Positions 25,427 to 34,841 are shown, counted from the stretch's first letter. The stretch: DNA of 63,666 nucleotides from Immundisolibacter sp. (GCF_014359565.1 NZ_JACIZD010000013.1:1-63666); one strand, 5' to 3'. Numbers and translations: made by a program. Notes: generated by a model not told the origin, from the sequence alone.

Positions 25427-27136
25427 TTAGGTGATGTATGCCTCGGTGGCGTAGCGGCGCATCATGCGGTGGCTGTTGAAGAACGAGGCGTTCTTGGCAA
25501 TGGCGCCCTGCATCACGCGCACCCAGCCATCGGCCGCGCCGAGCTGGCCGTAGTACAGCGGCAGGACCACCTGCTCCAGCTTGTCGTACAGGGCGCGGGC
25601 GTCGGCCTCGTGGCCCACCTCGGTGGCGGAACCCACGCTCCAGCCGGTCACGCCCTCGATGCAGCCTTCCACCCACCAGCCGTCCAGCACCGACAGCGAC
25701 GGCACGCCGTTGAAGGCCGCCTTCATGCCGCTGGTGCCGGAGGCCTCCAGCGGCGGCAGCGGCGTGTTCAGCCACACGTCGCTGCCGGAGACGATGGCCA
25801 GCGCCGCGTCCAGATCGTAATCGGGCAGATAGACCACGGTCACGGCGCCGGCCAGTTCGCGGATGTGCCGGTGCAGCTGTTCGATCAGCTGCTTGCCGCC
25901 CTCGTCGCGCGGGTGCGCCTTGCCGGCCAGCACCACCTGGAACGGCCGCGCCTTGGCGACGGCCCTCAGCCGCTCGAGGTCGGTGAACAACAAATCCGGG
26001 CGCTTGTAGGCGGTCATGCGCCGGGCAAAGCCCAGGGTCGCCAACGCCGGGTCCAGCGCCACGCCGGTGCGCGAGGCGACCTGCGCGATCAGCGCCTGCT
26101 TGGCCTCGGCGTGCGCCTGCAGCAGCGCCGCCTGCGGCACGCAGCAGTCGGCGCGCACCAGCAGCTCCGGCTCGTGACACCAGCCGGGCAGGTAGCGGTC
26201 GTACAGCGCGCGCAGCGGCGGCGCCGTCCAGGTGTGCGGATGCACGCCGTTGGTCACCGCGTGCACCCGGTAGCCGGGGAACATGCGTCGCGACACCTCG
26301 GCATGGCGCTGCGCCACGCCGTTGACGTATTCGGACAGGTTCAGCGCCAGGCGCGTCATGTTCAGCGCGTCCTCGCCGCCGAGCTGCTTGAGCACCGCCA
26401 GCGGGATGAAGTCGTCCAGCACCTGCTGGACCAAATCGTAGCCGAAGCGGTCGTGCCCGGCCTCGACCGGGGTGTGGGTGGTGAAGCAGCACTGGCCACG
26501 GACCAAGGGCACGTCGTAGGGCGACTCGCCCGGCCGCAGTTCCTCCGGCCGATGGACATACCGGCGCAGCAGTTCCAGCGCCAGCAGCGCCGAGTGACCC
26601 TCGTTCATGTGGTACTGGCGAATCTCGAAGCCGAGCGCCTGCAGCAGGCGCACGCCGCCGATGCCCAGCACGGCTTCCTGCTTGAGGCGATATGGCCCGT
26701 TGTCGCCATACAGGCGGTGCGTGATGTGCCGGTCGTCCGGGTGGTTCTCGTCCAGGTCGGTGTCCAGCAGCAGCACCGGTTGGGCGCCGCCCAGGTGGCC
26801 CCGCAGCACGTACAACCAGCCGCCGACCCACACCTCGCGCTGCTCGAGCGTCAGCGCCACCTTGGCCGCCAGCGCTGTGGCGTGCTCGCGCGGCTCCCAC
26901 GGCGCCGGCTGCTCCACCTGGCGCCCGGCCGGGTCGAAGGTCTGGCGAAAATGCCCGCCGCGCGACACCAGGCTCACCGCCACCAGCGGCAGCTCCAGAT
27001 CGGCGGCCGCCCGCACGGTGTCCCCGGCCAGCACGCCCAGGCCGCCGGCGTAGGTGGGGATGGCGCTTTCCAGCGCGATTTCCATGGAGAAATACGCCAC
27101 GCGCGGCGTGTGCAAGAAAGGCTCTAGTGGGGACAT
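25427..27136 (-). CDS. glgP: Alpha-glucan phosphorylase, short GT35 type
   Basis: A 569-residue glycogen or maltodextrin phosphorylase of the short class, compared with about 800 residues for E. coli GlgP. The N-terminus (VAYFSMEIALES and PTYAGGLGVLAGD) is diagnostic of this class. HMNEGHSALL, FTTHTPVEAGHD, VTNGVHPHTW and the phosphate/PLP region (GFARRMTAYKRPDL, EASGTSGMKAAFNG) are intact. It releases glucose-1-phosphate from storage glucan. It is followed by a regulator remnant and lies downstream of regB-regA on the same strand. Confidence 0.94.
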   Translation of the reverse strand: MSPLEPFLHTPRVAYFSMEIALESAIPTYAGGLGVLAGDTVRAAADLELPLVAVSLVSRGGHFRQTFDPAGRQVEQPAPWEPREHATALAAKVALTLEQREVWVGGWLYVLRGHLGGAQPVLLLDTDLDENHPDDRHITHRLYGDNGPYRLKQEAVLGIGGVRLLQALGFEIRQYHMNEGHSALLALELLRRYVHRPEELRPGESPYDVPLVRGQCCFTTHTPVEAGHDRFGYDLVQQVLDDFIPLAVLKQLGGEDALNMTRLALNLSEYVNGVAQRHAEVSRRMFPGYRVHAVTNGVHPHTWTAPPLRALYDRYLPGWCHEPELLVRADCCVPQAALLQAHAEAKQALIAQVASRTGVALDPALATLGFARRMTAYKRPDLLFTDLERLRAVAKARPFQVVLAGKAHPRDEGGKQLIEQLHRHIRELAGAVTVVYLPDYDLDAALAIVSGSDVWLNTPLPPLEASGTSGMKAAFNGVPSLSVLDGWWVEGCIEGVTGWSVGSATEVGHEADARALYDKLEQVVLPLYYGQLGAADGWVRVMQGAIAKNASFFNSHRMMRRYATEAYIT

Positions 27137-27332
27137 GGGAAGTTTCCGTTGGGGCTGCGGCCGACCTGCCGCGCGATGGCCGCCCGGCGGGCCGGCGACG
27201 ACCTGCGCGCTTTATTTAGAAGAGAAGCTGCGACCGACTCACAAATCGGCGCCGCGAGCGCGCAAGCGGCGGCGCCGGGTCGCAAAAGAGCATCATCGCG
27301 CTATCGCCGCCGGGCCGTCCACGGCCACCGCT

Positions 27333-27902
27333 TCACAGGCTGCCGCTGCGTTTGCCCAGCTTGCGCTGCAGGGTCCGCCGGTGCATGCGCAAAGCGCGCG
27401 CGGCGGCCGACACGTTGCCGCCGCAGTCCTTGAGTACGCGCTGGATGTGTTCCCACTCCACGCGCCGCACCGACGGCGGCTCGGCCGGTAGCGGCCAGAT
27501 TGCCGGCAGGGCCGCATCGCCGGCATCGAAAGCCCGTACCACGGCATCGGCATCCACCGGCTTGGCCAGGTAGTAGGTGGCGCCGAGCTTGATGGCGTCG
27601 ATGGCGGTCGGGATGCTGGCGTAGCCGCTGAGCACCACGATGCGCACCTGCGGCAGTCGCTGGCGCAGCAGGGGCACCAGCTCCAGCCCGCTGCCGTCCG
27701 GCAGGCGCAGGTCGAGCACGGCGTGGCTGGCGCGCAGCTGCGGCAGCAGATCGCGCGCCTGCGCGACGCTGGCGGCCAGCGTGACCTGAAAGCCGCGCCG
27801 GCCGAGCGCCGTTGCCAGCACCTGGCCGAACACGGGATCGTCGTCGACCAGCAGCAGTTCGGCCGCGGTGGCCACCGCCGGCGTGGGGGCGTGGTCCGTC
27901 AA
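27333..27902 (-). CDS. regA: Response regulator RegA/PrrA/ActR
   Basis: A receiver domain (VDDDPVFGQVL, phosphoacceptor Asp in VLDLRLPDGSG, Lys in YYLAKPVDADA) is joined to a C-terminal Fis-type helix-turn-helix (NVSAAARALRMHRRTLQRKL). At about 180-189 residues it matches the compact RegA family, which controls redox-responsive genes. Its start is uncertain: a TTG at 27902 follows the regB stop by 1 nt, while a GTG at 27875 gives the more typical length. Its partner kinase is immediately upstream. Confidence 0.9.
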   Translation of the reverse strand: MTDHAPTPAVATAAELLLVDDDPVFGQVLATALGRRGFQVTLAASVAQARDLLPQLRASHAVLDLRLPDGSGLELVPLLRQRLPQVRIVVLSGYASIPTAIDAIKLGATYYLAKPVDADAVVRAFDAGDAALPAIWPLPAEPPSVRRVEWEHIQRVLKDCGGNVSAAARALRMHRRTLQRKLGKRSGSL

Positions 27903-27903
27903 C

Positions 27904-29142
27904 TCAGGCCGCCAGGGCTGCCAGCGGCAGCGATACCTGCGCGAGTGTCCCACCGCCGTCGCGGGGTGCAATCACAAGACGACCGCCCAGGCGTTCGATC
28001 ACCGCCCGCGCCAGGTACACGCCCAGACCCAGACCACCCTGCTTGCCGGTGACGAACGGCTGTCCCAGCCGCGGCGCTAGTTCGCTCGGGATACCCGCCC
28101 CGCGGTCGGCGACTTCCATCAGCACCGCCTGCCCGTCCCAGCGCGCGCACAGATCGACTGCGGCGCTGGCGTCGGCGGCGTTGTCGAGCAGGCTGCACAG
28201 TGCCTGGCGCAGGGTTTCGTCGACAACCACCTGCGGCGGCTCGCCGGGGCCGGAGCACGACAGCCGCACCTGCGACTGCGGCCGTATGCGCTGCCAGTCG
28301 TCGACCAGCGTGCACAGCCAGGTCTGCAGGCTCAGGCGCCCGCCTCCTTCAGCCCGCCCCTGTCCGGTGACGGTGAGGTTGCGCGTCAGCACCTCGCGGC
28401 AGCGCTCGATTTGCTGCGACAGCAGGTCCAGATCGGTGCGCTGGTCCGCGCCGGCGCCGCGGCGCAGCTCGCCGACCAGCACCGCCATGGTCGACAGCGG
28501 GGTACTCAGTTCGTGCGCAGTGCCGGCGGCGAGCGCGCCCAGCGCGGCCAGTTGTTCGCCGCGCAGGGCCGCCTCGCGCAACTGCGCCAGGTGCGCCTCG
28601 CGCGCCCGCAGCGTCGCCGCCAGGCGCGCCACGAAGGCCGCGATCACCACTGCCGCCACCACCAGGCTCAGCCACATGCCCAGCAGATGCAGGTCGAAAC
28701 TGTCGCCCAGACTGCCGTGGTAATGCGGCAGCGGTCGGTAGGCGAACATCACCAGGCTGTAGCCGGCCACCACCAGCGCCGTCAGCCCGGCGGTGTGGGG
28801 CATCGGCAGCACCGTGGCGGCCACCGCCAGCGGCAGCAGGAACAGCGACGCGAACGGATTGGCATAGCCGCCGTTGAAGTAGAGGAAGGCTGTCAGGCCG
28901 ACGATATCGAGCGCCAGCTGGGCAGTCAGCACCCACGCCGAGGGCTCATCGCCACGCCTGGCATACCACCAGGCCAGCGCGTTCATGAAGGCCAGCGCGC
29001 CCAGGATCAGTCCGTCCATCGCCAGCGGCAGCCGCATGCCGAGCACGCCGGTCGCCAGCAGCACGGCCAATGCCTGCGTGGCCAGCGCCACGGCGCGCAA
29101 GTACACCAGCAGCAGAGCGCTGGAGGAGGAGACGGTCGACAT
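27904..29142 (-). CDS. regB: Redox-sensing histidine kinase RegB/PrrB
   Basis: A 412-residue kinase with about six membrane helices in residues 10-172. The heptapeptide GGYANPF at 91-97 is the quinone-binding motif of RegB. The phosphoacceptor His210 lies in AAGTAHELSTPLSTM. Cys248 in QQIERCREVL corresponds to the redox-active cysteine of Rhodobacter RegB (C265). The ATP-binding lid GGLGLGVYLAR is present. It would sense ubiquinone redox state and phosphorylate RegA. Targets here are unknown, but glgP is the adjacent gene downstream. Confidence 0.92.
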   Translation of the reverse strand: MSTVSSSSALLLVYLRAVALATQALAVLLATGVLGMRLPLAMDGLILGALAFMNALAWWYARRGDEPSAWVLTAQLALDIVGLTAFLYFNGGYANPFASLFLLPLAVAATVLPMPHTAGLTALVVAGYSLVMFAYRPLPHYHGSLGDSFDLHLLGMWLSLVVAAVVIAAFVARLAATLRAREAHLAQLREAALRGEQLAALGALAAGTAHELSTPLSTMAVLVGELRRGAGADQRTDLDLLSQQIERCREVLTRNLTVTGQGRAEGGGRLSLQTWLCTLVDDWQRIRPQSQVRLSCSGPGEPPQVVVDETLRQALCSLLDNAADASAAVDLCARWDGQAVLMEVADRGAGIPSELAPRLGQPFVTGKQGGLGLGVYLARAVIERLGGRLVIAPRDGGGTLAQVSLPLAALAA

Positions 29143-29193
29143 GGCTGCGGGCCCCGGGGCGTTGCCGACCGATCATTTTATCCATCCGGTACG

Positions 29194-29228
29194 CGCTGCC
29201 CCTGCGACACAGGGCCGCAGGGGCAGCG
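29194..29228 (-). terminator. Long hairpin after the FTR1 gene
   Basis: CGCTGCCCCTGCG pairs perfectly with CGCAGGGGCAGCG over 13 bp around a 9-nt loop. It begins 1 nt after the stop codon region at 29230. No T-run follows on the minus strand, so it may act by stabilising the mRNA end or with Rho. Confidence 0.6.
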
Positions 29229-29229
29229 T

Positions 29230-31134
29230 TCAGTGCGTGCGGCGCTGGCGCGAGGACAGCCCATAGTGCAGGGCAGCACCGATGATCAGCACCGCCTGCG
29301 CCGCCAGACTCTGCACGGTCGGGTAAATACCCAGCAAGTCCACGCGCGGGAAGGCGATGCTGCTGGCCGGCAAGATGCCGGCTTCCTGCAGGGCGACGAT
29401 GCCCTTGCCGGCGAACACGATCGCCAGCACATACATCAGAAAAGCGCTGACGCCGAAGAACAGCCCCAGCGGCAGGCGGGCGCTCAGGCGCAGCAAGCCC
29501 CAGCTGACTACCGCCAGCACCAGCGCGCCGCACCCCGCCCCGACCAGCACCATGCTCTGGCCGGCCGGCGTGGTCTGCAACCACAGCGCCTGGAAAAACA
29601 GGATGGTCTCGAACACCTCCCGGTACACCGCGAGGAAGGCCACGAACGCCAGCAGCCACAACGACCGCCCGCCCACGGAGCCGAGGTGCTGATTGATGTA
29701 GGCCTGCCAGCGCTGGGCATGCGCCTTGTCGTGCAGCCAAAAGCCCATGTAGAACAGGATGCCGGCCGCCAGCAGGGCGGTGAAGCCTTCGCTGAGCTCC
29801 CGCGTCGCGCCGCTGATGGAAATCACGTAGGCGGCGACCGTCCAGGTGGCGATGCCAGCCGCCAGCGCCCCGACCCAGCCGATGTGCAGGTAGCGGTAGG
29901 CCTCGCGTCGGCCGGCCTTGCCCAGGAAGGCAAACATGGCCGCCAGCACCAGCACCGCCTCGAGTCCCTCGCGCAGTAGGATGAAAAACGCGCTCGCAAA
30001 GGCCAGTTTGGCATCCAGACTGCCTGCCGCGAGCACCGTCTCGACCCGGTCCAGCGCCGCCAGCAGGTCGGCATGCAACTGCCCGACATCCGCCGATGAG
30101 CCGCTCGCGCGCAAGGGCTCCCGATACGCCAGCATGCGTTTTTCGACTTCCAGGCGCAGCGCCGGGTCGACCGCCTGCAGGGCCTGCTCCAGCGGCTCGA
30201 AGCCGTCCAGGTAGGCAGCCAAGGCCTGCCGGTAGGCACCCGCGCCGTCACCGGCCCGATAGCTGGCCAGGCTTTGCGCGAGCAGCCGCCGGGCCAGGGC
30301 CAGCGATTCGCCGCGGCTGTTGCCCAGCGCCTGCGGGGTGCTGCGCAGATAAGCGAGCACCTCGCCGGCCGGCGATCCACCCACCTGATCCGGCACCGCG
30401 CCGGCAACCGCAGACAGGTCTGTGAATCGGTCCCGGCAACAACCGTCCTGCCAGGCCGCCGCGCCGGCGCGGCGCGTGGCCTCGTCGTAGCGCAGGCTGC
30501 CGACATAGAAGGCCAGCGCCCAGCGGTCCTGTTCGGGCAAGTTGCCAAAGCCGCTCATGGCGGTGCCACTGACGCCATAGCTGATGGTGTTGTAGAGCAT
30601 GGCCAGGCTCTGCGAACCCTGACGCACCGGGTCGTGAAAATCGCTCGGCGGCGGCTCGAGGTTCTGGCCGGCCGGGCCGTCGCCGCGACCCTCGGCGCCG
30701 TGACAGGAGGCGCAGTGCGCGGCGTAGAGCTGCGCCGCGGCGGCCACGTCCGGTGCCCGTTGTGGGGCAAGACGCAACTCGTACAGCGCAGCAACGCGCG
30801 TCTTGAGCTGCGCCGCCAGACCGGCCACCTCGGCGGCCGGCGCCTTGCCATCAACGGCCGCGCGCAGCACCGCGGCCTGCGCGACGAGCTCGTCGCGGCC
30901 TGGCTTTTGCGGCAGGCCGCCCATCAGCTCCACCACGCTGGCGGTGAATTCCTGCATCTCGGCGTACTCGGCGTTGCTGACCACAGCGCCGCCGACCACC
31001 GCGCCGCCGTAATCGACGCCGATGTAATCGAGCAGGTGCACCAGGCGCCCGGCCGTTTCATCCTGCGCCAGCGCCCGGTGCAGGGGCAGCGCCAACAACA
31101 GGCAAGCGAGCAGCCGGACGAGAGAACGTTGCAT
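29230..31134 (-). CDS. FTR1-family iron permease with N-terminal cytochrome c domain
   Basis: A 634-residue fusion. After a signal peptide (ending HRALA-QD), a periplasmic region carries the haem motif CASCH at 141-145 and a distal Met in TAMSGFGNLP. A helical linker follows, then a seven-helix FTR1 permease. The two iron-binding motifs REGLE (388-392) and REVFE (505-509) are intact. Proteins of this design take up Fe(II) after oxidation or Fe(III), and the haem presumably handles the electrons. The start at 31134 gives a clean signal peptide. An ATG at 31182 is in frame. No FtrA/P19 partner is adjacent. Confidence 0.88.
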   Translation of the reverse strand: MQRSLVRLLACLLLALPLHRALAQDETAGRLVHLLDYIGVDYGGAVVGGAVVSNAEYAEMQEFTASVVELMGGLPQKPGRDELVAQAAVLRAAVDGKAPAAEVAGLAAQLKTRVAALYELRLAPQRAPDVAAAAQLYAAHCASCHGAEGRGDGPAGQNLEPPPSDFHDPVRQGSQSLAMLYNTISYGVSGTAMSGFGNLPEQDRWALAFYVGSLRYDEATRRAGAAAWQDGCCRDRFTDLSAVAGAVPDQVGGSPAGEVLAYLRSTPQALGNSRGESLALARRLLAQSLASYRAGDGAGAYRQALAAYLDGFEPLEQALQAVDPALRLEVEKRMLAYREPLRASGSSADVGQLHADLLAALDRVETVLAAGSLDAKLAFASAFFILLREGLEAVLVLAAMFAFLGKAGRREAYRYLHIGWVGALAAGIATWTVAAYVISISGATRELSEGFTALLAAGILFYMGFWLHDKAHAQRWQAYINQHLGSVGGRSLWLLAFVAFLAVYREVFETILFFQALWLQTTPAGQSMVLVGAGCGALVLAVVSWGLLRLSARLPLGLFFGVSAFLMYVLAIVFAGKGIVALQEAGILPASSIAFPRVDLLGIYPTVQSLAAQAVLIIGAALHYGLSSRQRRTH

Positions 31135-31180
31135 CGCGGGTCGGACCGTAGGTAGAGGCGGCGCGGGCGGGGACTCAATC

Positions 31181-31203
31181 ATAAACGCGAATCATTATTG
31201 ATT
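31181..31203. promoter_or_regulatory. Possible Fur box upstream of the iron permease
   Basis: The AT-rich island contains AATCATTATTGATT with AATCA/TGATT arms. By eye it matches about 12 of 19 positions of the classical Fur consensus GATAATGATAATCATTATC. It stands out in otherwise GC-rich DNA and precedes an iron permease gene. The 31204-31360 spacer shows nothing else. Confidence 0.4.
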
Positions 31204-31360
31204 GTGAACCTTCCGGTACAAAAAGCAGGCTGACCGCCTGGCCTCATTTCTTCGGCCGCGTGCGGCCTGGAAGCTGCGATTCGGTGTGAACTCGCTGCGC
31301 TGCCAGGACGGGCGCGGGCACCGTTTTCACGACTCGCCCGCCACCTTCGCCGGCACCCCG

Positions 31361-32476
31361 TCACACCCCCACGTTCGGATTGCTCCGTAACAGCCGGGCC
31401 GGATCGCCCCAGGCTGCGATACGCGCCCGAAACGCCGGATCATCGGCCAGCAACAGGCGGCCGTGCTCCAACAGCGTCTTGCCGCCGAAGCGCACCGTGG
31501 GGTCCAGCAGCGGGATCGAGCCCTCGCCCGGCGGCGCTTCGCCGATGACGTGAAAGTGCGCCAGGCGCGGGTTGCCGTGGGCGTGCAGGATCCAGCCGAA
31601 CAGGTCGTCCTGCGGCCGCAGCGGCGCAAAGCAGCCCGGGTGCGTGCCCACGTGCCAGGAATTGACGAGGTAGCCGTTCTTGTGCATTTCCGCGCCGGCG
31701 GCGTCCAGGTACCGCCGCAGCGCATCCACCGCCGCCGGCTCGCCCTCGAAATCCACCATGCGACCGCACTCGAGCGTGGCCAGCACTGGACTTGGCAGGA
31801 TCACGCCGCGGGCCTGCATGACGCGGATGGTCGAGGGCGTCACCCAGCGGATGGCCAGCCGGCCACTGGCCTCGAGGCACGAGTAAACCGCCGTTACGCT
31901 CAGCGGGAAGGTGCGCAGCGTGAAGCTGTCGACCGCCGTCGGCGCGGCCGGCTTCGGATGCAGCGGCGCGCGCAGGTCGGTGCCCAGCGGGCAGGTGACC
32001 TGGTAGTCGCCGGCCGCCGCCAGCTGCGGCGCCAGCGCCTGCAGGATCTCGGCGCTGACCTGGAACGGAATGCGCGCGTACTCGGAGCCGAGCTGATCCC
32101 AGGTGGTCAGCGGGTTCATCACCTTCAAGCCCCGGCCCTCGAACGGCACCAGCCGCAGCACCGCCGCCATCAGGTGATTCAGCAGTGCCACCTCGGCCTG
32201 GCTCACCGCCGCCAGCAGGGCGCGCGGGACATCGTCCGGGCCGGCGATGGCGTCCGTCCACAGCACGTGCACGCGGGCACCCAGCTGGCGCGCCTCGTCC
32301 TCGATGATGGCCGCCACGGCCGGGTCCACCAGACCGTTTTCGTTGACGATCATCAACTCAGTGCCGCGCCGGAGCTCGCAGCAGTTGATCAGCAGGTTGC
32401 GCGCGCCCTCGCGCACCTGCGCCTCGCTGCACAGGCGCGGGGCGGTGCGAAAGTCGATTTCCTTGATCATGCCCAT
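31361..32476 (-). CDS. M29/NicX-like metalloenzyme (aminopeptidase-T fold)
   Basis: A 371-residue protein starting MGMIKEIDFR. The N-terminal half has VNENGLVDPAVAAIIEDEA. The C-terminal half has the His- and Glu-rich signatures of the M29 fold (ATLECGRMVDFEGEP, SWHVGTHPG, LHAHGNPRLAHFHV, DPTVRFGGKTLLEHG). This fold includes the M29 aminopeptidases and NicX, the iron 2,5-dihydroxypyridine dioxygenase. The neighbourhood of Rieske oxygenase genes favours a ring-cleavage or hydrolytic catabolic role over peptidase. The assignment is to the fold, not to the substrate. The diiron-like gene upstream ends 20 nt before it. Confidence 0.65.
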   Translation of the reverse strand: MGMIKEIDFRTAPRLCSEAQVREGARNLLINCCELRRGTELMIVNENGLVDPAVAAIIEDEARQLGARVHVLWTDAIAGPDDVPRALLAAVSQAEVALLNHLMAAVLRLVPFEGRGLKVMNPLTTWDQLGSEYARIPFQVSAEILQALAPQLAAAGDYQVTCPLGTDLRAPLHPKPAAPTAVDSFTLRTFPLSVTAVYSCLEASGRLAIRWVTPSTIRVMQARGVILPSPVLATLECGRMVDFEGEPAAVDALRRYLDAAGAEMHKNGYLVNSWHVGTHPGCFAPLRPQDDLFGWILHAHGNPRLAHFHVIGEAPPGEGSIPLLDPTVRFGGKTLLEHGRLLLADDPAFRARIAAWGDPARLLRSNPNVGV

Positions 32477-32496
32477 GGCGGGTTCCTCACGGCGGG

Positions 32497-33255
32497 TCAG
32501 GCGGCCGTGACGGCCGGGGCTTCGTCGGCCCGGTAGTAGTAGTCCAGCCAGTGTTCGCCCAGCACCAGCATGGTCTTGTGGACCACCGAGCGCAGCTGCG
32601 CCTGTAGCGCCTGGTCCCCGGCCGGGACTTTCTGTTCCAGGATGAACAGGCCATCGTTGCCGTGCTGCATCTCCACTTCGCCGCCGTGCCAGACCAGCCA
32701 GTCGAGCGCCTCGTCCCTGAGGCCGTAGTGCCGCTCGCAGCCCTTCCAAAGCGGGTGGATGATGCTGGGCACCAGCGCCTCGATACCGACCGCGAACGCG
32801 GCGATGCCTTCCAGCCACGGCTGGTTGTAGGCGTACAGCAACTGCCAGTTGCGCAGGTGCCAGGCATAGGGCAGCGCCTCCCAGGCCGTTTCCGGGCCGT
32901 TGAATATCCGGTCACCCGGACCGCCCAGGGCGTTGACCGTCTGCGACAGCGCGAAGGCGTGGTTCCACTCGGTGTAGGCGTTCTCCAGCAATTTGGTCTT
33001 GATCGGGTGCTCGTAGTGCGGCGTGCGGGCGGCCAGACTCGCCACCACGCCGGGGGTGGTGATCACCGTCCAGCACAGGTCGGCGAAGAACCGGCGCAGC
33101 TTGTGGACCGGAAAGGTGCCGGCGGCCACCTCGGCGATGAACGGGTGCGCCACCGCCCTGGAGCGGATCGGTTCGATCACCTCGGCGCGCAGCTTGACCA
33201 GCCAGTCGGCTTTCAGGTCACGCAGGTAATCGGGGGCATGTACGGCCTGATCCAT
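32497..33255 (-). CDS. TenA/PqqC-fold (haem-oxygenase-like) protein, possible diiron oxidase
   Basis: A 252-residue all-helical protein of the TenA/PqqC/CADD superfamily (LRRFFADLCWTVITTPGVVA). Candidate metal ligands follow the spacing of haem-oxygenase-like diiron oxidases: Glu91 or Glu96 with His99 (ENAYTEWNH), Glu159 (VGIEALVP), His190, Glu193 or Glu195, and His198 (WHGGEVEMQH). Classic thiaminase features (the active-site Cys and Tyr pattern) are not obvious. It probably shares an operon with the NicX-like gene and diverges from the Rieske genes. The role is inferred to be in the same catabolic pathway. Confidence 0.6.
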   Translation of the reverse strand: MDQAVHAPDYLRDLKADWLVKLRAEVIEPIRSRAVAHPFIAEVAAGTFPVHKLRRFFADLCWTVITTPGVVASLAARTPHYEHPIKTKLLENAYTEWNHAFALSQTVNALGGPGDRIFNGPETAWEALPYAWHLRNWQLLYAYNQPWLEGIAAFAVGIEALVPSIIHPLWKGCERHYGLRDEALDWLVWHGGEVEMQHGNDGLFILEQKVPAGDQALQAQLRSVVHKTMLVLGEHWLDYYYRADEAPAVTAA

Positions 33256-33342
33256 CGTTGTCTCCTCCTCGGGATGAAGCGGCCATTGTTCGCGCTCGTG
33301 CCGGCCCGAAATTGATGATCGTCAAGGCGGCGGCACGTACTG

Positions 33343-33370
33343 GCGTCAAAACCTAACGGCCGTTCATAAT
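33343..33370 (+). promoter_or_regulatory. Putative promoter and palindromic operator of the Rieske cluster
   Basis: GCGTCA and CATAAT lie 16 bp apart. A perfect 10-bp palindrome (AACGGCCGTT, 33355-33364) sits in the spacer, where a TetR-type repressor would block polymerase. The -35 is poor. This lies in the 191-bp divergent gap 33256-33446. Confidence 0.35.
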
Positions 33371-33446
33371 GGCCGCCGTTTCGAGCACGCGCCTGCTTCC
33401 GGCAACGCCGACCGGCCGCTGGTGCGCACTACAAGCCGAGGGGGAG

Positions 33447-34841
33447 ATGAACCGACCTGTAGAACGGCCCGTGCCGACCGCAGGCCCTGTGGATTTCGAT
33501 CGTTACATCGACGATCGCATCGACGAGGGCCAGTTCGCCGTCCACCGCGACATATTCCGCGACGAGTTCCTGTTCGAGCTGGAGATGAAGTACATCTTCG
33601 AGTCGAACTGGGTATTCCTGTGCCACGCCTCGCAGCTGCCCAAGCCGCAGGATTTTTTCAGCACCCACATCGGCCGCCAACCGGTGCTGGTCACGCGCAA
33701 TGCCGGCGGCGAGCTGAAAGCCTTCCTGAACACCTGCACCCACAAGGGCTCGCTGGTGTGCCTGAACCGCTCCGGCAACCGCAAGTTCCACAGCTGCACG
33801 TATCACGGCTGGACCTTCGACACCAACGGCCGCTGCGTGTCGATCAAGGACCACGCCGAGGCCGCCTACACGCCGGCCTTCGAGGCGCACAGTCACGATT
33901 TGCAGGCCGTGCCGAAACTGGCCGAGTACCGCGGCTGGATTTTCGGCAGCCTGAATGCGGACGTGGTGCCGCTGGAACAGCACCTGGGCGACGCGCGCGT
34001 GTTCATCGACCTGCTGGTCGAGCAGGCGCCGGACGGCATGGAGCTGGTGCGCGGCAACGCCAGCTACACCTTTCCCGGCAACTGGAAGCTGCAGGTCGAG
34101 AACTGCCTGGACGGCTATCACCTGAACATCGCCCACAAGGGCTTCATCGAGATCACCCGCCGGCGCATCGCGCGTGCCGGGGCGGCCTACAAGGGGCCGG
34201 ACATCGAGGCCATGTTCGGCGTGAACCTCAAGACCGGCAGCTTTGGCCTCAAGAACGGCCATGCGCTGTTTTTTACCGAAAACCCGGCGCCGCAGTTCCG
34301 GCCGCTGTGGCCGCAGCGCGAGCAGCTGGCCGCGCGCCTGGGTGCTGGCCGGGCCAAGTGGCTGCTGCAGTACGGCCGCAACCTGACCGTCTTTCCGAAC
34401 GTGCAGTGCACGGACAACGCGGTGATCGGCCAGTTCCGGGTGCTGCGCCCGCTGGCCACGGATCTGACCGAAATGGAAATCTACTGCTGGGTGCCGGTCG
34501 GCGAGCCGCCCGCCGCGCGCCGCCAGCGGCTGCGCCAGTACGAGGATTTCTTCAACATCAGTTCCACCGGCACGCCGGACGACGTGGGCGCCTACCGCAA
34601 CTGCCAGGAAGGCCTGCAGGCGCGCGCGGTCGAGTGGCTGCAGGGCCACGGTCGGGGCCTGGGACGCATGGTGCGCGGCGCCAACGACTACGCGCGCGAG
34701 CTGGGCATAGAACCCGAAACCTGCAGCGAGGGGCCGCTGAACATGTCCGACGAGACGCTGTTCCATGCCAACTACCGGCAGTGGCTGCGCCTGATGAAGG
34801 ACGGCCAGCGCCGCGAACTGGCGGCCCGGGAGGCCCGCTGA
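33447..34841 (+). CDS. Rieske aromatic-ring-hydroxylating oxygenase, alpha subunit (cluster 1)
   Basis: A 464-residue catalytic subunit. The Rieske [2Fe-2S] ligands are Cys97 and His99 (CTHKG), and Cys117 and His120 (CTYHGW). The mononuclear iron site is Asp222, His225 and His230 in ENCLDGYHLNIAHKGF. A distal acidic segment YEDFFNIS follows. The start ATG at 33447 has a GAGGGGGAG ribosome-binding site. An upstream in-frame ATG at 33369 lies inside the promoter. The stop overlaps the beta-subunit start as TGATG. No ferredoxin or reductase gene is nearby, so electrons must come from elsewhere. Confidence 0.93.
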   Translation: MNRPVERPVPTAGPVDFDRYIDDRIDEGQFAVHRDIFRDEFLFELEMKYIFESNWVFLCHASQLPKPQDFFSTHIGRQPVLVTRNAGGELKAFLNTCTHKGSLVCLNRSGNRKFHSCTYHGWTFDTNGRCVSIKDHAEAAYTPAFEAHSHDLQAVPKLAEYRGWIFGSLNADVVPLEQHLGDARVFIDLLVEQAPDGMELVRGNASYTFPGNWKLQVENCLDGYHLNIAHKGFIEITRRRIARAGAAYKGPDIEAMFGVNLKTGSFGLKNGHALFFTENPAPQFRPLWPQREQLAARLGAGRAKWLLQYGRNLTVFPNVQCTDNAVIGQFRVLRPLATDLTEMEIYCWVPVGEPPAARRQRLRQYEDFFNISSTGTPDDVGAYRNCQEGLQARAVEWLQGHGRGLGRMVRGANDYARELGIEPETCSEGPLNMSDETLFHANYRQWLRLMKDGQRRELAAREAR

